Below, in pieces: positions 1 to 12,807 of a stretch of 64,000 nt of DNA. Origin of the DNA: Klebsiella indica (GTDB lineage Bacteria; Pseudomonadota; Gammaproteobacteria; Enterobacterales; Enterobacteriaceae); assembly GCF_005860775.1 (NCBI RefSeq), contig NZ_VCHQ01000016.1:62001-126000 (forward strand). The letters are read 5' to 3'. The notes beneath the pieces are model-generated. The model was not told where the DNA came from. It made no database searches and worked only from the letters and a program-made list of their open reading frames with translations. Position numbers and translations under genes: made by a program. Position 1 is the first letter of the stretch. Every line of letters starts with the position of its first letter.

Positions 1-3000
1 CGGCGTTCTCTTCCAGCTGGCGCATAAACTGGCGCACCCAGTCCATTCGCATTTTACGTTCAGTAAGATCCTGCATAAACTTCAGCCTCGTGGGGCCATC
101 CAGCCGGTAGTGCTGAGGCTGTTTCTGCAGCAGGCCAATTAACCATAGTGGATTAACGTTATTCTTCTCGTTGAACTCAATGATGCCGCCTTTTTCGTTA
201 CTCTCCAGCTTACGGATCCCCAGTTTCTGCGCCTGCTGACGTAACCGGGCAATATCAAGCAGGTTTCTTGCCGGGTCCGGCAACATGCCAAAGCGATCGA
301 TAAGCTCGACCTTGATCTCTTCCAGCTCATTTTCGTTCTTCGCGCTGGCAATGCGCTTATAGAACGACAGGCGGGTATTCACGTCCGGGATAAAGTCGTC
401 CGGCAGCAGCGACGGCATGCGCAGTTCCACTTCGGTCTGCTGGCTGGTGAGATCTTCCAGCGATGGCTCGCGTCCGGCTTTCAGCGCATCAACGGCGTTT
501 TCCAGCAGCTCCATATACAGCGAGAAGCCAATGGTTTCCATGGAACCGCTCTGATCCTCACCCAGCAGTTCACCAGCGCCGCGAATTTCAAGATCGTGGG
601 TTGCCAGCGCGAATCCGGCGCCAAGATCTTCCAGCGAAGCGATAGCCTCAAGGCGTTTTTGCGCATCGGTGCTCATGGCTTTTGGATGCGGCGTCAGTAG
701 CCAGGCGTAGGCCTGATGGTGCGAGCGCCCAACGCGACCGCGCAACTGGTGCAACTGCGCCAGACCGAAGTGATCGGCGCGCTCGATAATAATGGTGTTG
801 GCGGTTGGAATATCGATCCCGGTTTCAATAATGGTGGTACACACCAGCACGTTAAAGCGCTGATGATGGAAATCGTTCATCACCCGTTCCAGCTCGCGCT
901 CGCGCATCTGTCCGTGGCCGATGGCGATACGCGCTTCCGGCACCAGTTCAGCCAGCCTGTCCGCCGCTTTTTGGATATTTTCCACATCATTGTAGAGATA
1001 GTAGACCTGGCCGCCGCGCAGCACCTCACGCAGGATCGCCTCGCGAACCACCAGCGCGTCATATTCGCGAACGAAGGTTTTGACTGCCAGACGACGGGCG
1101 GGCGGCGTGGCGATAATCGACAGGTCGCGCATGCCGCTCATCGCCATATTCAGGGTTCGCGGGATTGGCGTGGCGGTCAGGGTCAGGATATCGACGTTGG
1201 CGCGCATCGCTTTGATACGCTCTTTGTGACGTACGCCAAAGCGGTGCTCTTCATCAACAATCAACAGACCGAGATCGCGCAGCTTTACGTCCGGCTGCAG
1301 CAGCTTATGGGTGCCGATAAGAATATCGATTTTCCCTTCCGCCACCTGTTCGAGGATCTGCGCCTGCTCTTTGGCGCTACGAAAGCGTGAAAGCATCTCA
1401 ATGCGTATCGGCCAGTTAGCGAAGCGATCGCGGAAGTTATCGAAGTGCTGCTGGGCGAGCAGGGTGGTGGGCACCAGCACTGCCACCTGCTTATGGTTTT
1501 CGACCGCCAGAAAGGCGGCACGCATAGCCACTTCGGTTTTGCCGAAGCCGACATCGCCGCAGACCAGGCGATCCATCGCCAGTGGTTGACACATATCGCT
1601 CAAGACGGCGTTAATGGCCTGCGCCTGATCGGGCGTGGTTTCGAATGGGAAGCTGTCGCAGAATAGCTGATACTGCTCTTTATCATGTTTAAATGCGTAG
1701 CCTTCTTTCGCCGCGCGCTGGGCGTAGATATCCAGCAGCTCAGCGGCGACATCGCGCACTTTCTCGGCCGCTTTTTGGCGCGCCCGCGCCCACGCATCGC
1801 CGCCCAGCTTATGCAGCGGCGCATTCTCTTCCGCGCCACCGGCGTAACGGCTGATCAAATGCAAAGATGAAACCGGTACGTACAGTTTGGCATCGTTGGC
1901 GTAGGTCAGCATCAGGTATTCGCCGTTGATGCCGCCTGCTTCAAGCGTGGTCATGCCCGCGTAGCGCCCGACACCATGCTCAAGATGTACCACCGGCTGG
2001 CCGATATGCAGTTCCGCCAGATTACGGATTAAGGTGTCCGGGTTAATCGTGCGTCGCGAATCCTGACGGCGGCGGGCGACGCGCTCACCCAGCATGTCGC
2101 TTTCGCAAATCAACGCCAGATTACGCTGGCTGTCGATAAAGCCATGCTCAGCCGCGCCAATCATCAGATAGCGTCCGTCACCAGTCGCCTCTTCAAGGCG
2201 CAAAATATGTTTTGGCGCCACTTTAATTCGCGCCAGCATTTCACTCAGCGCTTCGCGACGCCCCTCGCTCTCTACGGAAAAAATAACCGGCCCGCTGAAG
2301 GACTCAAGGAACCGACGCAGGTTATCCATCGGCGCTTTGTTCTGCGCCTGAATCGCCAGTTCGGGTAAGGTTTGATAACCAAGATTGGTATTGGCGGCTT
2401 TATCCGCCAGACGTTCCGTTTTGAGCTGTACGCGCGGCCATTTTTTCAGCTCGCTAAACAGTTCATCACAGCGCAGCCATAGCTGTTCCGGCGGCAGAAG
2501 CGGACGCATCGGGTCGACGCCGCGATTTTCAAAACGCGCGCGGGTCTCATTGTGGAAGCGTTCGGCGCTGGCCTCCAGATCGCCGGTGTTAACGATTAAC
2601 GTCTTCGGCGGGAAATAACTGAATAGCGGCGGCAGCGGCTCGTTAAAGAACAGCGGCTGCCAGTATTCGATCCCCGCAGGCAGCGTGCCTTTACTGACCT
2701 GCTGATAAATATGTTCGGCGTCGCGTTTCACCTCAAAACGGTCGCGCCACTGGCTGCGGAAGATCTCTATGGCCGCCTGGTCGGTCGGGAACTCGTGCGC
2801 CGGAAGCAGGTTGATGCTGGCGACTTCCTCCAGCGTGCGCTGGCTATCAACGTCAAACAGACGCAAGCTGTCGATTTCGTCATCGAAAAAATCGAGGCGG
2901 TAAGGCTGTTCGCTGCCCATAGGGAACAGGTCGAGCAATGCGCCGCGCGTAGCATATTCGCCGTGCTCCATGACCTGGTCGACATGACGATAGCCGGCGC

Positions 3001-3439
3001 TATCCAGTTGGGCGCGCAGCGCATCGCGCGACAGACGCTGACCTTTTTTCATCACCAGCGCGTGGCCGTGAAGAAAATTATGCGGACAGACGCGCTGCAT
3101 CAGCGTGCTGACCGGGACAATTAATACGCCGCGTTCCATCGTCGGTAGCTGGTACAGGGTCGCGAGGCGAGAAGAGATGATGTCCTGATGCGGGGAGAAA
3201 CTGTCGTAGGGGAGCGTTTCCCAGTCCGCCAGGCCCGCCACCATGCTGTCGGTAAACTGGCTGATTTCATCATTCAGACGCAGGGCATTTTGCATATCGG
3301 GGGCAATCAGAACCACCGGACCACGATGGCGTTCGGCCATTTCCGCCACCAGAGTGGCGCAGGCCGCGCCGGTAAGTTCGCCGAGCTGGCGCTGATCGCC
3401 AGCGTTAACCGGCAAGGAGTATCGATATTGTTCAGGCAT
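1..3439 (-). CDS. mfd: Transcription-repair coupling factor Mfd (3' end cut by window edge)
   Basis: Mfd is the ATP-driven translocase that removes RNA polymerase stalled at DNA lesions and recruits UvrA. The reading frame begins MPEQYRYSLP at 3439 and stays open for 1146 codons to the window edge, where it reads MRQLEENA. The E. coli protein is 1148 residues, so only about two codons and the stop are missing. A UvrB-like N-terminal part precedes the helicase core, where I see the Walker A segment GDVGFGKTE, the DEEH box and the motif VI stretch QLRGRVGRS. It is divergent from lolC, as in E. coli. Confidence 0.97.
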   Translation of the reverse strand, partial: MPEQYRYSLPVNAGDQRQLGELTGAACATLVAEMAERHRGPVVLIAPDMQNALRLNDEISQFTDSMVAGLADWETLPYDSFSPHQDIISSRLATLYQLPTMERGVLIVPVSTLMQRVCPHNFLHGHALVMKKGQRLSRDALRAQLDSAGYRHVDQVMEHGEYATRGALLDLFPMGSEQPYRLDFFDDEIDSLRLFDVDSQRTLEEVASINLLPAHEFPTDQAAIEIFRSQWRDRFEVKRDAEHIYQQVSKGTLPAGIEYWQPLFFNEPLPPLFSYFPPKTLIVNTGDLEASAERFHNETRARFENRGVDPMRPLLPPEQLWLRCDELFSELKKWPRVQLKTERLADKAANTNLGYQTLPELAIQAQNKAPMDNLRRFLESFSGPVIFSVESEGRREALSEMLARIKVAPKHILRLEEATGDGRYLMIGAAEHGFIDSQRNLALICESDMLGERVARRRQDSRRTINPDTLIRNLAELHIGQPVVHLEHGVGRYAGMTTLEAGGINGEYLMLTYANDAKLYVPVSSLHLISRYAGGAEENAPLHKLGGDAWARARQKAAEKVRDVAAELLDIYAQRAAKEGYAFKHDKEQYQLFCDSFPFETTPDQAQAINAVLSDMCQPLAMDRLVCGDVGFGKTEVAMRAAFLAVENHKQVAVLVPTTLLAQQHFDNFRDRFANWPIRIEMLSRFRSAKEQAQILEQVAEGKIDILIGTHKLLQPDVKLRDLGLLIVDEEHRFGVRHKERIKAMRANVDILTLTATPIPRTLNMAMSGMRDLSIIATPPARRLAVKTFVREYDALVVREAILREVLRGGQVYYLYNDVENIQKAADRLAELVPEARIAIGHGQMRERELERVMNDFHHQRFNVLVCTTIIETGIDIPTANTIIIERADHFGLAQLHQLRGRVGRSHHQAYAWLLTPHPKAMSTDAQKRLEAIASLEDLGAGFALATHDLEIRGAGELLGEDQSGSMETIGFSLYMELLENAVDALKAGREPSLEDLTSQQTEVELRMPSLLPDDFIPDVNTRLSFYKRIASAKNENELEEIKVELIDRFGMLPDPARNLLDIARLRQQAQKLGIRKLESNEKGGIIEFNEKNNVNPLWLIGLLQKQPQHYRLDGPTRLKFMQDLTERKMRMDWVRQFMRQLEENA

Positions 3440-5637
<2,198 letters not shown>

Positions 5638-5638
<1 letters not shown>

Positions 5639-6882
5639 TGGCTTCTCCGTTATCGTTATTGATTGCCCTGCGCTTTAGCCGTGGACGGCGGCGCGGCGGG
5701 ATGGTATCGCTGATTTCGGTTATCTCCACCATCGGCATCGCGCTGGGCGTCGCGGTGCTGATTGTTGGCCTGAGCGCGATGAACGGCTTTGAGCGCGAGC
5801 TGAACAACCGCATTCTGGCGGTCGTGCCGCACGGCGAAATTGAACCGGTTAAGCAGCCGTGGAATAACTGGCAGGATGCGCTCGCCAGGGTTGAAAAGGT
5901 GAAAGGTATTGTTGCTGCCGCCCCCTATATCAACTTCACCGGACTGGTGGAGAGCGGCAGTAACATGCGCGCAATTCAGGTGAAAGGCGTCGATCCGCAG
6001 CAGGAGAGTCGCCTCAGCGCATTACCCCATTTTGTGCAGAATAACGCCTGGGCCAGCTTTACAGCCGGTGAACAGCAGGTGATCCTTGGTAAAGGCGTCG
6101 CCGACGCGCTGCATGTTAAGCAGGGCGACTGGATTTCCATCATGATCCCCAACGCCGACGCTGAGCATCAGCTGCTGCAGCCAAAGCGTGTCAGACTTCA
6201 TGTCACCGGTATTTTGCAACTTAGCGGCCAGCTCGATCATAGTTTTGCCATGATTCCGATGCAGGATGCGCAGCAGTATCTTGATATGGGCAGCAGCGTA
6301 ACCGGTATCGCCATTAAAGTGACTGACGTCTTCCATGCCAATACGCTGGTGCGCGATGCCGGCGAAGTGACCAACAATTATGTGTACATCAAGAGCTGGA
6401 TAGGCACCTATGGTTATATGTATCGCGATATTCAAATGATCCGCGCCATTATGTATCTGGCGATGGTGCTGGTGATTGGCGTCGCCTGCTTTAACATCGT
6501 CTCTACCCTGGTGATGGCGGTGAAAGATAAAAGCGGCGACATTGCGGTGTTGCGAACGCTTGGCGCGAAAGACGGCCTGATCCGCGCGATTTTCGTATGG
6601 TATGGTTTACTTGCCGGTTCGGTAGGGAGCCTGATTGGCGCAGCGATTGGCGTTATCTCCGCACTTAATCTGACGGCGATGATTAACGGTATTGAGGCTG
6701 TGATCGGGCATAAATTCCTCTCCGGCGACATCTATTTTATTGACTTCCTGCCGTCTGAACTGCACTGGCTGGATGTCGTTTACGTGCTGGTGACGGCACT
6801 GTTGCTGAGTTTGCTGGCCAGCTGGTATCCCGCCCGCCGCGCCAGCCGTATTGACCCGGCGAGGGTGCTGAGCGGCCAGTAA
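5638..6882 (+). CDS. lolE: Lipoprotein-releasing ABC transporter, permease subunit LolE
   Basis: LolE is the second permease of LolCDE and takes the lipoprotein substrate before transfer to LolA. It is 414 residues, the same as E. coli, and is a paralogue of LolC, sharing the [13 protein letters not shown]-type segment after the first membrane helix. Four hydrophobic segments flank a periplasmic domain, and the C-terminus is [11 protein letters not shown]. The start overlaps the lolD stop as TAATG. Confidence 0.96.
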
Positions 6883-6930
6883 TTTATCGTCATCGTCAGC
6901 GTTGCTGACGACTCAAGAGGAATTGCTGAA

Positions 6931-7842
6931 ATGTACTATGGATTTGACATTGGCGGCAGCAAGATAGCGTTAGGCGTTTTTGATAAAGCGCGGCGACTAC
7001 GGTGGGAAAAACGCGTCGCCACGCCGAAAGCGAGCTATGAGGCATTTTTACAGGCGATAGAAGCGCTGGTTCAGGAGGCCGACCAGCGTTTTGGCTGCCA
7101 GGGTTCGGTGGGAATCGGTATTCCTGGAATGCCGGAAACGGAAGATGGCACGCTGTATGCCGCTAATGTGCCCGCGGCCAGCGGCAGGCGATTGCGGGCC
7201 GATCTGAGCGAACGTCTGGGGCGCGACGCGCGTCTGGATAACGATGCTAACTGTTTTGCGCTCTCCGAAGCCTGGGATGATGAATTTGCCCGGTATCCGC
7301 TGGTAATGGGGCTGATTCTTGGCACCGGCGTCGGCGGTGGTCTGGTGCTTAACGGTAAATCGATTACCGGGCATCACTATATCACCGGCGAGTTTGGTCA
7401 TATCCGTCTGCCGGTAGATGCGCTGGACGTGGTAGGACGTGATTTTCCACTGGTCCGCTGCGGCTGCGGTCAACTGGGCTGCATTGAAAATTACCTTTCT
7501 GGCCGTGGTTTCGCCTGGCTGTACGACTATTTTTATCAACAATCCTTCACCTCGCCAGAGATTGTTGCACTCTGGCAGCAGGGGGACGCAAAAGCACATG
7601 AGCACGTTGAGCGCTATCTCGACCTGCTGGCGGTCTGCCTGGGAAATATTTTAACCATTGTCGACCCGGATCTGCTGGTGCTTGGCGGAGGATTGTCTAA
7701 CTTTACTGCAATTACAGAAGGACTGGCGCAGCGCCTGCCGCGACATTTGCTTCCGGTCGCCAGCGCGCCGCGTATAGAGCGTGCGCGTCATGGTGATGCC
7801 GGCGGCATGCGCGGAGCGGCTTTTCTTCATCTGACTCATTAA
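6931..7842 (+). CDS. nagK: N-acetyl-D-glucosamine kinase NagK
   Basis: NagK phosphorylates GlcNAc recovered from cell-wall recycling to GlcNAc-6-phosphate. It is a ROK-family sugar kinase of 303 residues, identical in length to E. coli. The N-terminal phosphate-binding [12 protein letters not shown], the ROK zinc cluster [17 protein letters not shown] and the segment [14 protein letters not shown] are visible. A ribosome site AGAGGAA precedes the ATG. It follows lolE by 48 bp and is overlapped by the first possible start of cobB. Confidence 0.95.
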   Translation: MYYGFDIGGSKIALGVFDKARRLRWEKRVATPKASYEAFLQAIEALVQEADQRFGCQGSVGIGIPGMPETEDGTLYAANVPAASGRRLRADLSERLGRDARLDNDANCFALSEAWDDEFARYPLVMGLILGTGVGGGLVLNGKSITGHHYITGEFGHIRLPVDALDVVGRDFPLVRCGCGQLGCIENYLSGRGFAWLYDYFYQQSFTSPEIVALWQQGDAKAHEHVERYLDLLAVCLGNILTIVDPDLLVLGGGLSNFTAITEGLAQRLPRHLLPVASAPRIERARHGDAGGMRGAAFLHLTH

Positions 7843-7856
7843 TGACAGAGGTAGCT

Positions 7857-8687
7857 ATGCAGTCGCGCCGCTTACATCGATTAAGTCGATTTCGCCGCAA
7901 CAAACGTCGGTTACATGACCGTCTGCGTCAGCGGATTTTTTTCGGCGAAGATAAGGAGACTTTAGCAACGATGGAAAAACCAAGAGTAGTGGTGCTGACC
8001 GGGGCGGGTATTTCGGCGGAATCGGGAATTAAAACCTTCCGCGCCGCCGATGGCCTGTGGGAAGAGCATCGGGTTGAAGATGTGGCGACGCCGGAAGGCT
8101 TCGCTCGCGACCCGGCGCTGGTGCAGGCGTTTTACAACGCTCGTCGTCGCCAGTTGCAAAGCCCGGATATCGTGCCTAACGCGGCGCATCAGGCGCTGGC
8201 GCGGCTGGAAGAGGCGCTGGGTGACCGTTTTCTGCTGGTCACCCAGAATATCGATAATCTGCATGAACGCGCCGGCAACCGTCGGGTGATTCATATGCAC
8301 GGCGAGCTGCTGAAGGTGCGCTGTTCGTGGAGCGGACAGGTACTGGAGTGGACCGGCGATGTGACGGCGGATGACAAGTGCCACTGCTGCCAGTTCCCGG
8401 CGCCGCTGCGTCCGCATGTAGTGTGGTTTGGAGAGATGCCGCTGGATATGGATGAAATTTATCTGGCGCTGGCCGAAGCTGATATTTTTATTGCCATCGG
8501 CACCTCCGGGCACGTCTATCCGGCGGCAGGCTTTGTTCATGAAGCGCGGCTGCAGGGCGCCCATACGGTTGAGCTAAATCTTGAGCCAAGCCAGGTGGGC
8601 AGCGAGTTTGAAGAGAAGCATTACGGCCTGGCGAGCAAGGAAGTACCGCGTTATGTGGATAAACTGCTGAAAGAGATAGCCGGGTAA
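7857..8687 (+). CDS. cobB: NAD-dependent protein deacylase CobB (sirtuin)
   Basis: CobB removes acetyl and succinyl groups from lysines using NAD, for example activating acetyl-CoA synthetase. Sirtuin motifs are present: [22 protein letters not shown], the catalytic histidine in VIHMHGEL and zinc cysteines around KCHCC. I place the start at ATG 7857 because GAGG lies just upstream and [12 protein letters not shown] matches the E. coli long form. An upstream ATG at 7842 overlaps the nagK stop. An internal ATG at 7971, behind AAGGAG, would give the short isoform beginning [11 protein letters not shown]. Confidence 0.94.
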   Translation: MQSRRLHRLSRFRRNKRRLHDRLRQRIFFGEDKETLATMEKPRVVVLTGAGISAESGIKTFRAADGLWEEHRVEDVATPEGFARDPALVQAFYNARRRQLQSPDIVPNAAHQALARLEEALGDRFLLVTQNIDNLHERAGNRRVIHMHGELLKVRCSWSGQVLEWTGDVTADDKCHCCQFPAPLRPHVVWFGEMPLDMDEIYLALAEADIFIAIGTSGHVYPAAGFVHEARLQGAHTVELNLEPSQVGSEFEEKHYGLASKEVPRYVDKLLKEIAG

Positions 8688-8706
8688 CCACACAACGCGC
8701 TTTTAG

Positions 8707-8739
8707 GCGCGAAGGGCGTGAGCCTTTCGCGCAGATTTT
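8707..8739. terminator. Hairpin between convergent cobB and potD
   Basis: An 11-bp stem (8707-8717 with 8722-8732, one G-T pair, loop of four) is followed on + by TTTT at 8736-8739. It fits a cobB terminator and may also protect the potD mRNA end. Confidence 0.55.
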
Positions 8740-8747
8740 GCCGGTAA

Positions 8748-9794
8748 CTAGCGACCCGCTTTCAGCTTCTGATAATACTCTTCGTACAGGGCGCTGGCGC
8801 TGCCGACGTCATTCTGCCATTCGCCTTTTTGAATGGTCGCGGCATCAGGGTAGAGCGATTTATCGTTGGCGATTTCCGGCTTCAGCATTTTACGCGCGGC
8901 AAGGTTTGGCGTCGGGTAGCCGATAGTTTCTGCTACCTGTTTGGCGATTTCCGGACGCAGCAGGAAGTTGATCAGCTTCAGCGCGCCGTCGACGTTTTTG
9001 GCGTTGGCCGGAATCGCCAGACTATCCATCCAGAAAATACCGCCTTCTTTCGGCCACACCACTTCCAGCGGCGTACCGGCCTGGCGCGCGACCCAGGCGG
9101 AGCCGTTCCATACCATGCCGAGATTCACTTCGCCTTCCATATACGGGTTCGCCGGATTATCGGAGTTGAACGCCGCTACGTTTGGCATCAGCTTTTTCAG
9201 CTCGTTATAAGCCGCTTCGATCTCTTTTGGATCGGTGGTATTGCCGGAATAGCCCAGTTTACGCAGCGCAATCTGGAACACTTCGCGTGCGTCATCGGTC
9301 AGCAGCAGGCTATTTTTATACTGCGGCTTCCAGAGGTCGGCCCAGCTGGTCACGGTCTTCGGGTCGATAGCATCGCTATTAACGCCAATCGCTGTGGCGC
9401 CCCAAATGTAGGGAATCGAGTAGTCGTTATTCGGGTCGAAGGGTTTATTGAGCATTTGCGGATCGAGATTGCCGAAGTTGGTCAGCTTGCTTTTATCGAT
9501 CTTCTGTAGCATGCCCTCTTTGCGCATTTTATCGACAAAATAGGTGGAAGGCACCACCAGGTCATAGGCGCCGTTTTTGTAGGTTTTGAGCTTGGCGTAC
9601 ATGGTTTCGTTTGACTCGTAGGTCGAATAGATAACCTTGATACCGGTCTCTTTGGTGAACTGTTCCAGCAGGCCTGGCGGAACATACTCGGTCCAGTTGT
9701 AGAAATAGAGCGTTTTGCTATCGTCCGCATGCGCGGTGCTCATCCCGATTGCCAGAGCGCCTGCAGCGAGCAGGTGGCGCGACCATTTTTTCAT
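8748..9794 (-). CDS. potD: Spermidine/putrescine-binding periplasmic protein PotD
   Basis: PotD is the periplasmic substrate-binding protein of the PotABCD polyamine importer, with preference for spermidine. It is 348 residues, the E. coli length, with a signal peptide beginning MKKWSRHLLAAGALAIG and a likely cleavage after TAHA. The mature protein has the aromatic-rich polyamine-site segments YNWTEYVPPG and WNGSAW. The start overlaps the potC stop by 4 bp. It is the last gene of the operon. Confidence 0.96.
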   Translation of the reverse strand: MKKWSRHLLAAGALAIGMSTAHADDSKTLYFYNWTEYVPPGLLEQFTKETGIKVIYSTYESNETMYAKLKTYKNGAYDLVVPSTYFVDKMRKEGMLQKIDKSKLTNFGNLDPQMLNKPFDPNNDYSIPYIWGATAIGVNSDAIDPKTVTSWADLWKPQYKNSLLLTDDAREVFQIALRKLGYSGNTTDPKEIEAAYNELKKLMPNVAAFNSDNPANPYMEGEVNLGMVWNGSAWVARQAGTPLEVVWPKEGGIFWMDSLAIPANAKNVDGALKLINFLLRPEIAKQVAETIGYPTPNLAARKMLKPEIANDKSLYPDAATIQKGEWQNDVGSASALYEEYYQKLKAGR

Positions 9795-10576
9795 TTTAAC
9801 GTCCCCTGAGTTTTATCACGTGCAATTAACTGGCTGGCAATAACCATCACCAGCGACAGAACCAACAGAATGGTCGCCAGCGCATTAACCTCTGGCGATA
9901 CCCCAACTTTGACCATTGAATAAATTTTTAGCGGCAGGATCTCATAACCCGGCCCGGTAACGAACGACGAGACCACCACGTCGTCCATCGACAGGGTAAA
10001 GCTCAGCAGCCAGCCCGCAGCCACAGCGGGCAGCGCCAGCGGAAAAATGATTTTCCGCAGAATAGTCAGCTCGCTGGCGCCGAGATCTTTCGCAGCTTCC
10101 AGCATTCGCACATCAAAGCCTTTCAGGCGCGAAAACACCGTGACCACCACGAAAGGCAGGCAGAAAGTAATATGCGAAAACAGCAGCGACCAGAAGCCCA
10201 GTTGAATACCGATCAGCATAAACAGCACCAGAAGCGAAATGGCCATCACGATATCCGGTGACATCATCACTACAAATAACATCCCGCTAACGAACGGCTT
10301 GCCGCGAAAGCGATAGCGATACAGCGCTACGGCGGTCAGGGAGCCGATAAGCGTCGCGAAAGTTGCCGACAACACCGCCATGGTCAGCGAGTGCTGCGCC
10401 GCCTGCAACAGGCTGTCGTTGTTTATCAGCAGGCTATACCACCTGGCGGTGAAGCCCTGCCAGTTGATGCCGAATCGCGAACTGTTAAAAGAGTTAACGA
10501 TCAGAATAATAATGGGAATATAGAGATACGCGTAAATGGCGGTCATAAAGCCGCCGCGCAGCAGTCGACCGATCAT
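9791..10576 (-). CDS. potC: Spermidine/putrescine ABC transporter permease PotC
   Basis: PotC is one of two inner-membrane channel subunits of the PotABCD importer. It is 261 residues (E. coli 264) with about six membrane helices and the permease EAA-type loop [20 protein letters not shown], which docks onto the ATPase. The start overlaps the potB stop by 4 bp. The C-terminal tail is a few residues shorter than in E. coli. Confidence 0.95.
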   Translation of the reverse strand: MIGRLLRGGFMTAIYAYLYIPIIILIVNSFNSSRFGINWQGFTARWYSLLINNDSLLQAAQHSLTMAVLSATFATLIGSLTAVALYRYRFRGKPFVSGMLFVVMMSPDIVMAISLLVLFMLIGIQLGFWSLLFSHITFCLPFVVVTVFSRLKGFDVRMLEAAKDLGASELTILRKIIFPLALPAVAAGWLLSFTLSMDDVVVSSFVTGPGYEILPLKIYSMVKVGVSPEVNALATILLVLSLVMVIASQLIARDKTQGTLK

Positions 10577-11430
10577 TCCAGCTCTACCTTTTTATTAAGC
10601 AGACGCGCCGCGCGCCAGTAAATCAGCAACATCAGGCCCATTACCAGCGTTAACGTAATGCTGGTTGCCGCGCCGAACGGCCAGTCGCGAATGTTAAGAA
10701 ACTGGCTCTTAATCACGTTACCAATCAGCAGGTTTTTCGCTCCGCCCATCAGGTCGGAAACATAGAACAGCCCCATTGCCGGGAGCATCACCAGCAGGCA
10801 GCCGGCAATAATTCCCGGCATGGTCAGCGGAATGATAATGCGGATAAAGGTTTGCAGCTTGTTGGCGCCCAAATCTTTTGCTGCTTCCAGCAGCGGACGA
10901 TCGAGCTTTTCAATGCTGGAATAGAGCGGCATCACCATAAACGGCAGCAGAATATAGACCAGACCTAAAATCACCGCTGAAGGGGTGTACATGATGCGTA
11001 TTGGTGTATCAATAACGCCCAGCCACAGCAGGAATTCGTTGAGATAACCTCTGGTGCTGAGAAAAATCTTTAGTCCATAAATACGAATCAACGAGTTGGT
11101 CCAGAACGGTACGATCAGCAGAAACAGCATCAGGGGGCGCACTTTCTCCGGCAGCCTTGCCAGAAACCAGGCGAAAGGATAGCCCAGCGCCAGGCAGGCC
11201 AGCGTCGCCTGCAGAGCCATATTTAACGAGTGCAGCAGTACCTCGTAATAGAGCGGGTCGAGCAGGCGCGCGTAGTTGTCCAGCGTAAAGACCAGTTTGA
11301 CGAAATTAGCATCGTCGCGGGTCAGAAAACTGGTAGCGATGATCATCAGGTTGGGCAGAAAGACAAACAGCACAAGCCAGCCCACGATAGTGGCGATCAC
11401 CACACTCTGGAATTTACTTGTGTTCTTCAT
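10573..11430 (-). CDS. potB: Spermidine/putrescine ABC transporter permease PotB
   Basis: PotB pairs with PotC to form the membrane channel. The frame starting [18 protein letters not shown] encodes 285 residues with six hydrophobic segments and the EAA loop [21 protein letters not shown] use the ATG at 11430; another in-frame ATG lies four codons upstream. Either start lies inside the end of potA, so potA and potB are probably translationally coupled. Confidence 0.93.
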   Translation of the reverse strand: MKNTSKFQSVVIATIVGWLVLFVFLPNLMIIATSFLTRDDANFVKLVFTLDNYARLLDPLYYEVLLHSLNMALQATLACLALGYPFAWFLARLPEKVRPLMLFLLIVPFWTNSLIRIYGLKIFLSTRGYLNEFLLWLGVIDTPIRIMYTPSAVILGLVYILLPFMVMPLYSSIEKLDRPLLEAAKDLGANKLQTFIRIIIPLTMPGIIAGCLLVMLPAMGLFYVSDLMGGAKNLLIGNVIKSQFLNIRDWPFGAATSITLTLVMGLMLLIYWRAARLLNKKVELE

Positions 11431-12550
11431 CGGCCAGCACAACCTCCCAGCTTTCTACCCAGTTAATCGCCATTTTCTGATTGAGAGAGTGGTCAAAATC
11501 GGGATCGTCTTCGTTAAAGAATTCGCTGACCATCACCATCTTGCCGTTTTCCAGTTCGACCACCGACTCCAGCGTCATGCCTTTATAGTTGCGTTCGCGG
11601 ATATAGCCGATCAGGCCATCGGCTTCATTCGCGTGATGGATCTCGTCGACGCGCAGGTCCTCCGGGCGCAGTAAGACGTTAAGGCGCTGGTCTTTTTCAA
11701 CGGCGAAGTTGACGTAAATATTACATTCGCGGCCTTCAACGCTGGCGCGGACCCGCTGTTCGTCAATACGTTCGATGACCGTGGCGCTGAAGATGTTAAT
11801 TTCGCCAATAAAGCTGGCGACAAACAGATTTTTCGGCTCTTCATAGATTTCGCGCGGCGTACCGTCCTGCTCGATTTTGCCATCGCGCATTACCACAATA
11901 CGGTCGGACATGGTCAGTGCCTCTTCCTGATCGTGGGTGACAAAGACGAAGGTGATACCGAGTTTACGCTGCAGTGCTTTGAGCTCGTTTTGCATCTGCT
12001 TGCGCAGTTTGTAATCGAGGGCGGAGAGCGATTCATCAAGTAGTAGCAGGCTGGGTTTGTTGACCACGGCCCGGGCAATCGCCACACGTTGCTGCTGCCC
12101 GCCGGAGAGCTGGTGCGGCTTACGCTGGGCGAACGCTTCAAGCTGCACCATCCGCAGGGCCTCGTGGACGCGCGGGGTGATTTCCGCCGCCGGAGTTTTC
12201 TGCATACGCAGACCAAACGCGACGTTCTCAAATACCGTCATGTGCGGAAACAGGGCGTAGCTCTGGAATACGGTGTTGACATGGCGATTTTCCGCCGGGA
12301 TTTGGGTGATATCCTGATCTTCGAGATGGATTCGGCCGCTATCGACATTTTCCAGCCCGGCAATAAGACGAAGAACGGTGGTTTTACCGCAGCCGGAGGG
12401 GCCAAGCAGGGTGAGAAACTCACCGTTGTTGATGGTCAGATTGAGGTTGGATATTACCGTTTTACCATCAAAGCTTTTGCTAATTTCCGCCAGTTGAACC
12501 AGCGGCGCACGCGAACGCGGTTGCATATTCAATTTTTGACTCTGTCCCAT
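11414..12550 (-). CDS. potA: Spermidine/putrescine ABC transporter ATPase PotA
   Basis: PotA energises polyamine import and is inhibited by spermidine through its C-terminal domain in E. coli. The 378-residue protein has Walker [10 protein letters not shown], the Q-loop [10 protein letters not shown], the signature LSGGQQQR and Walker [12 protein letters not shown], followed by a TOBE-type regulatory domain with LRPEDLRV. It is the first gene of potABCD and is divergent from pepT across 257 bp. Confidence 0.97.
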   Translation of the reverse strand: MGQSQKLNMQPRSRAPLVQLAEISKSFDGKTVISNLNLTINNGEFLTLLGPSGCGKTTVLRLIAGLENVDSGRIHLEDQDITQIPAENRHVNTVFQSYALFPHMTVFENVAFGLRMQKTPAAEITPRVHEALRMVQLEAFAQRKPHQLSGGQQQRVAIARAVVNKPSLLLLDESLSALDYKLRKQMQNELKALQRKLGITFVFVTHDQEEALTMSDRIVVMRDGKIEQDGTPREIYEEPKNLFVASFIGEINIFSATVIERIDEQRVRASVEGRECNIYVNFAVEKDQRLNVLLRPEDLRVDEIHHANEADGLIGYIRERNYKGMTLESVVELENGKMVMVSEFFNEDDPDFDHSLNQKMAINWVESWEVVLADEEHK

Positions 12551-12807
12551 GTAGACGCAACGGAAAGCTGACCGATGCGGGGTTTGTGGTTAACCACCTT
12601 TGGGGTTGCGCATAGAATAATAAGGGCCCGCATTCTACGGCAAACGTCTATAATCGCCAATGATTGATGCACCATGATGACCGACCTTTACAACATTATT
12701 GTGCGAAATGTATTAAATTCTCATTTGCCGGGCTAAAAATGACCTGACGCAATATTTGTCTTGTCCGGCTTATCAATAATGTTGTCACAAGAGAAGAGGG
12801 TGGCTAC

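Noticed and set aside
12640-12790. FNR box upstream of pepT
   Set aside because: TTGATGCACCATGAT and TTGTCCGGCTTATCAA resemble half-sites, but neither fits TTGAT-N4-ATCAA in spacing.
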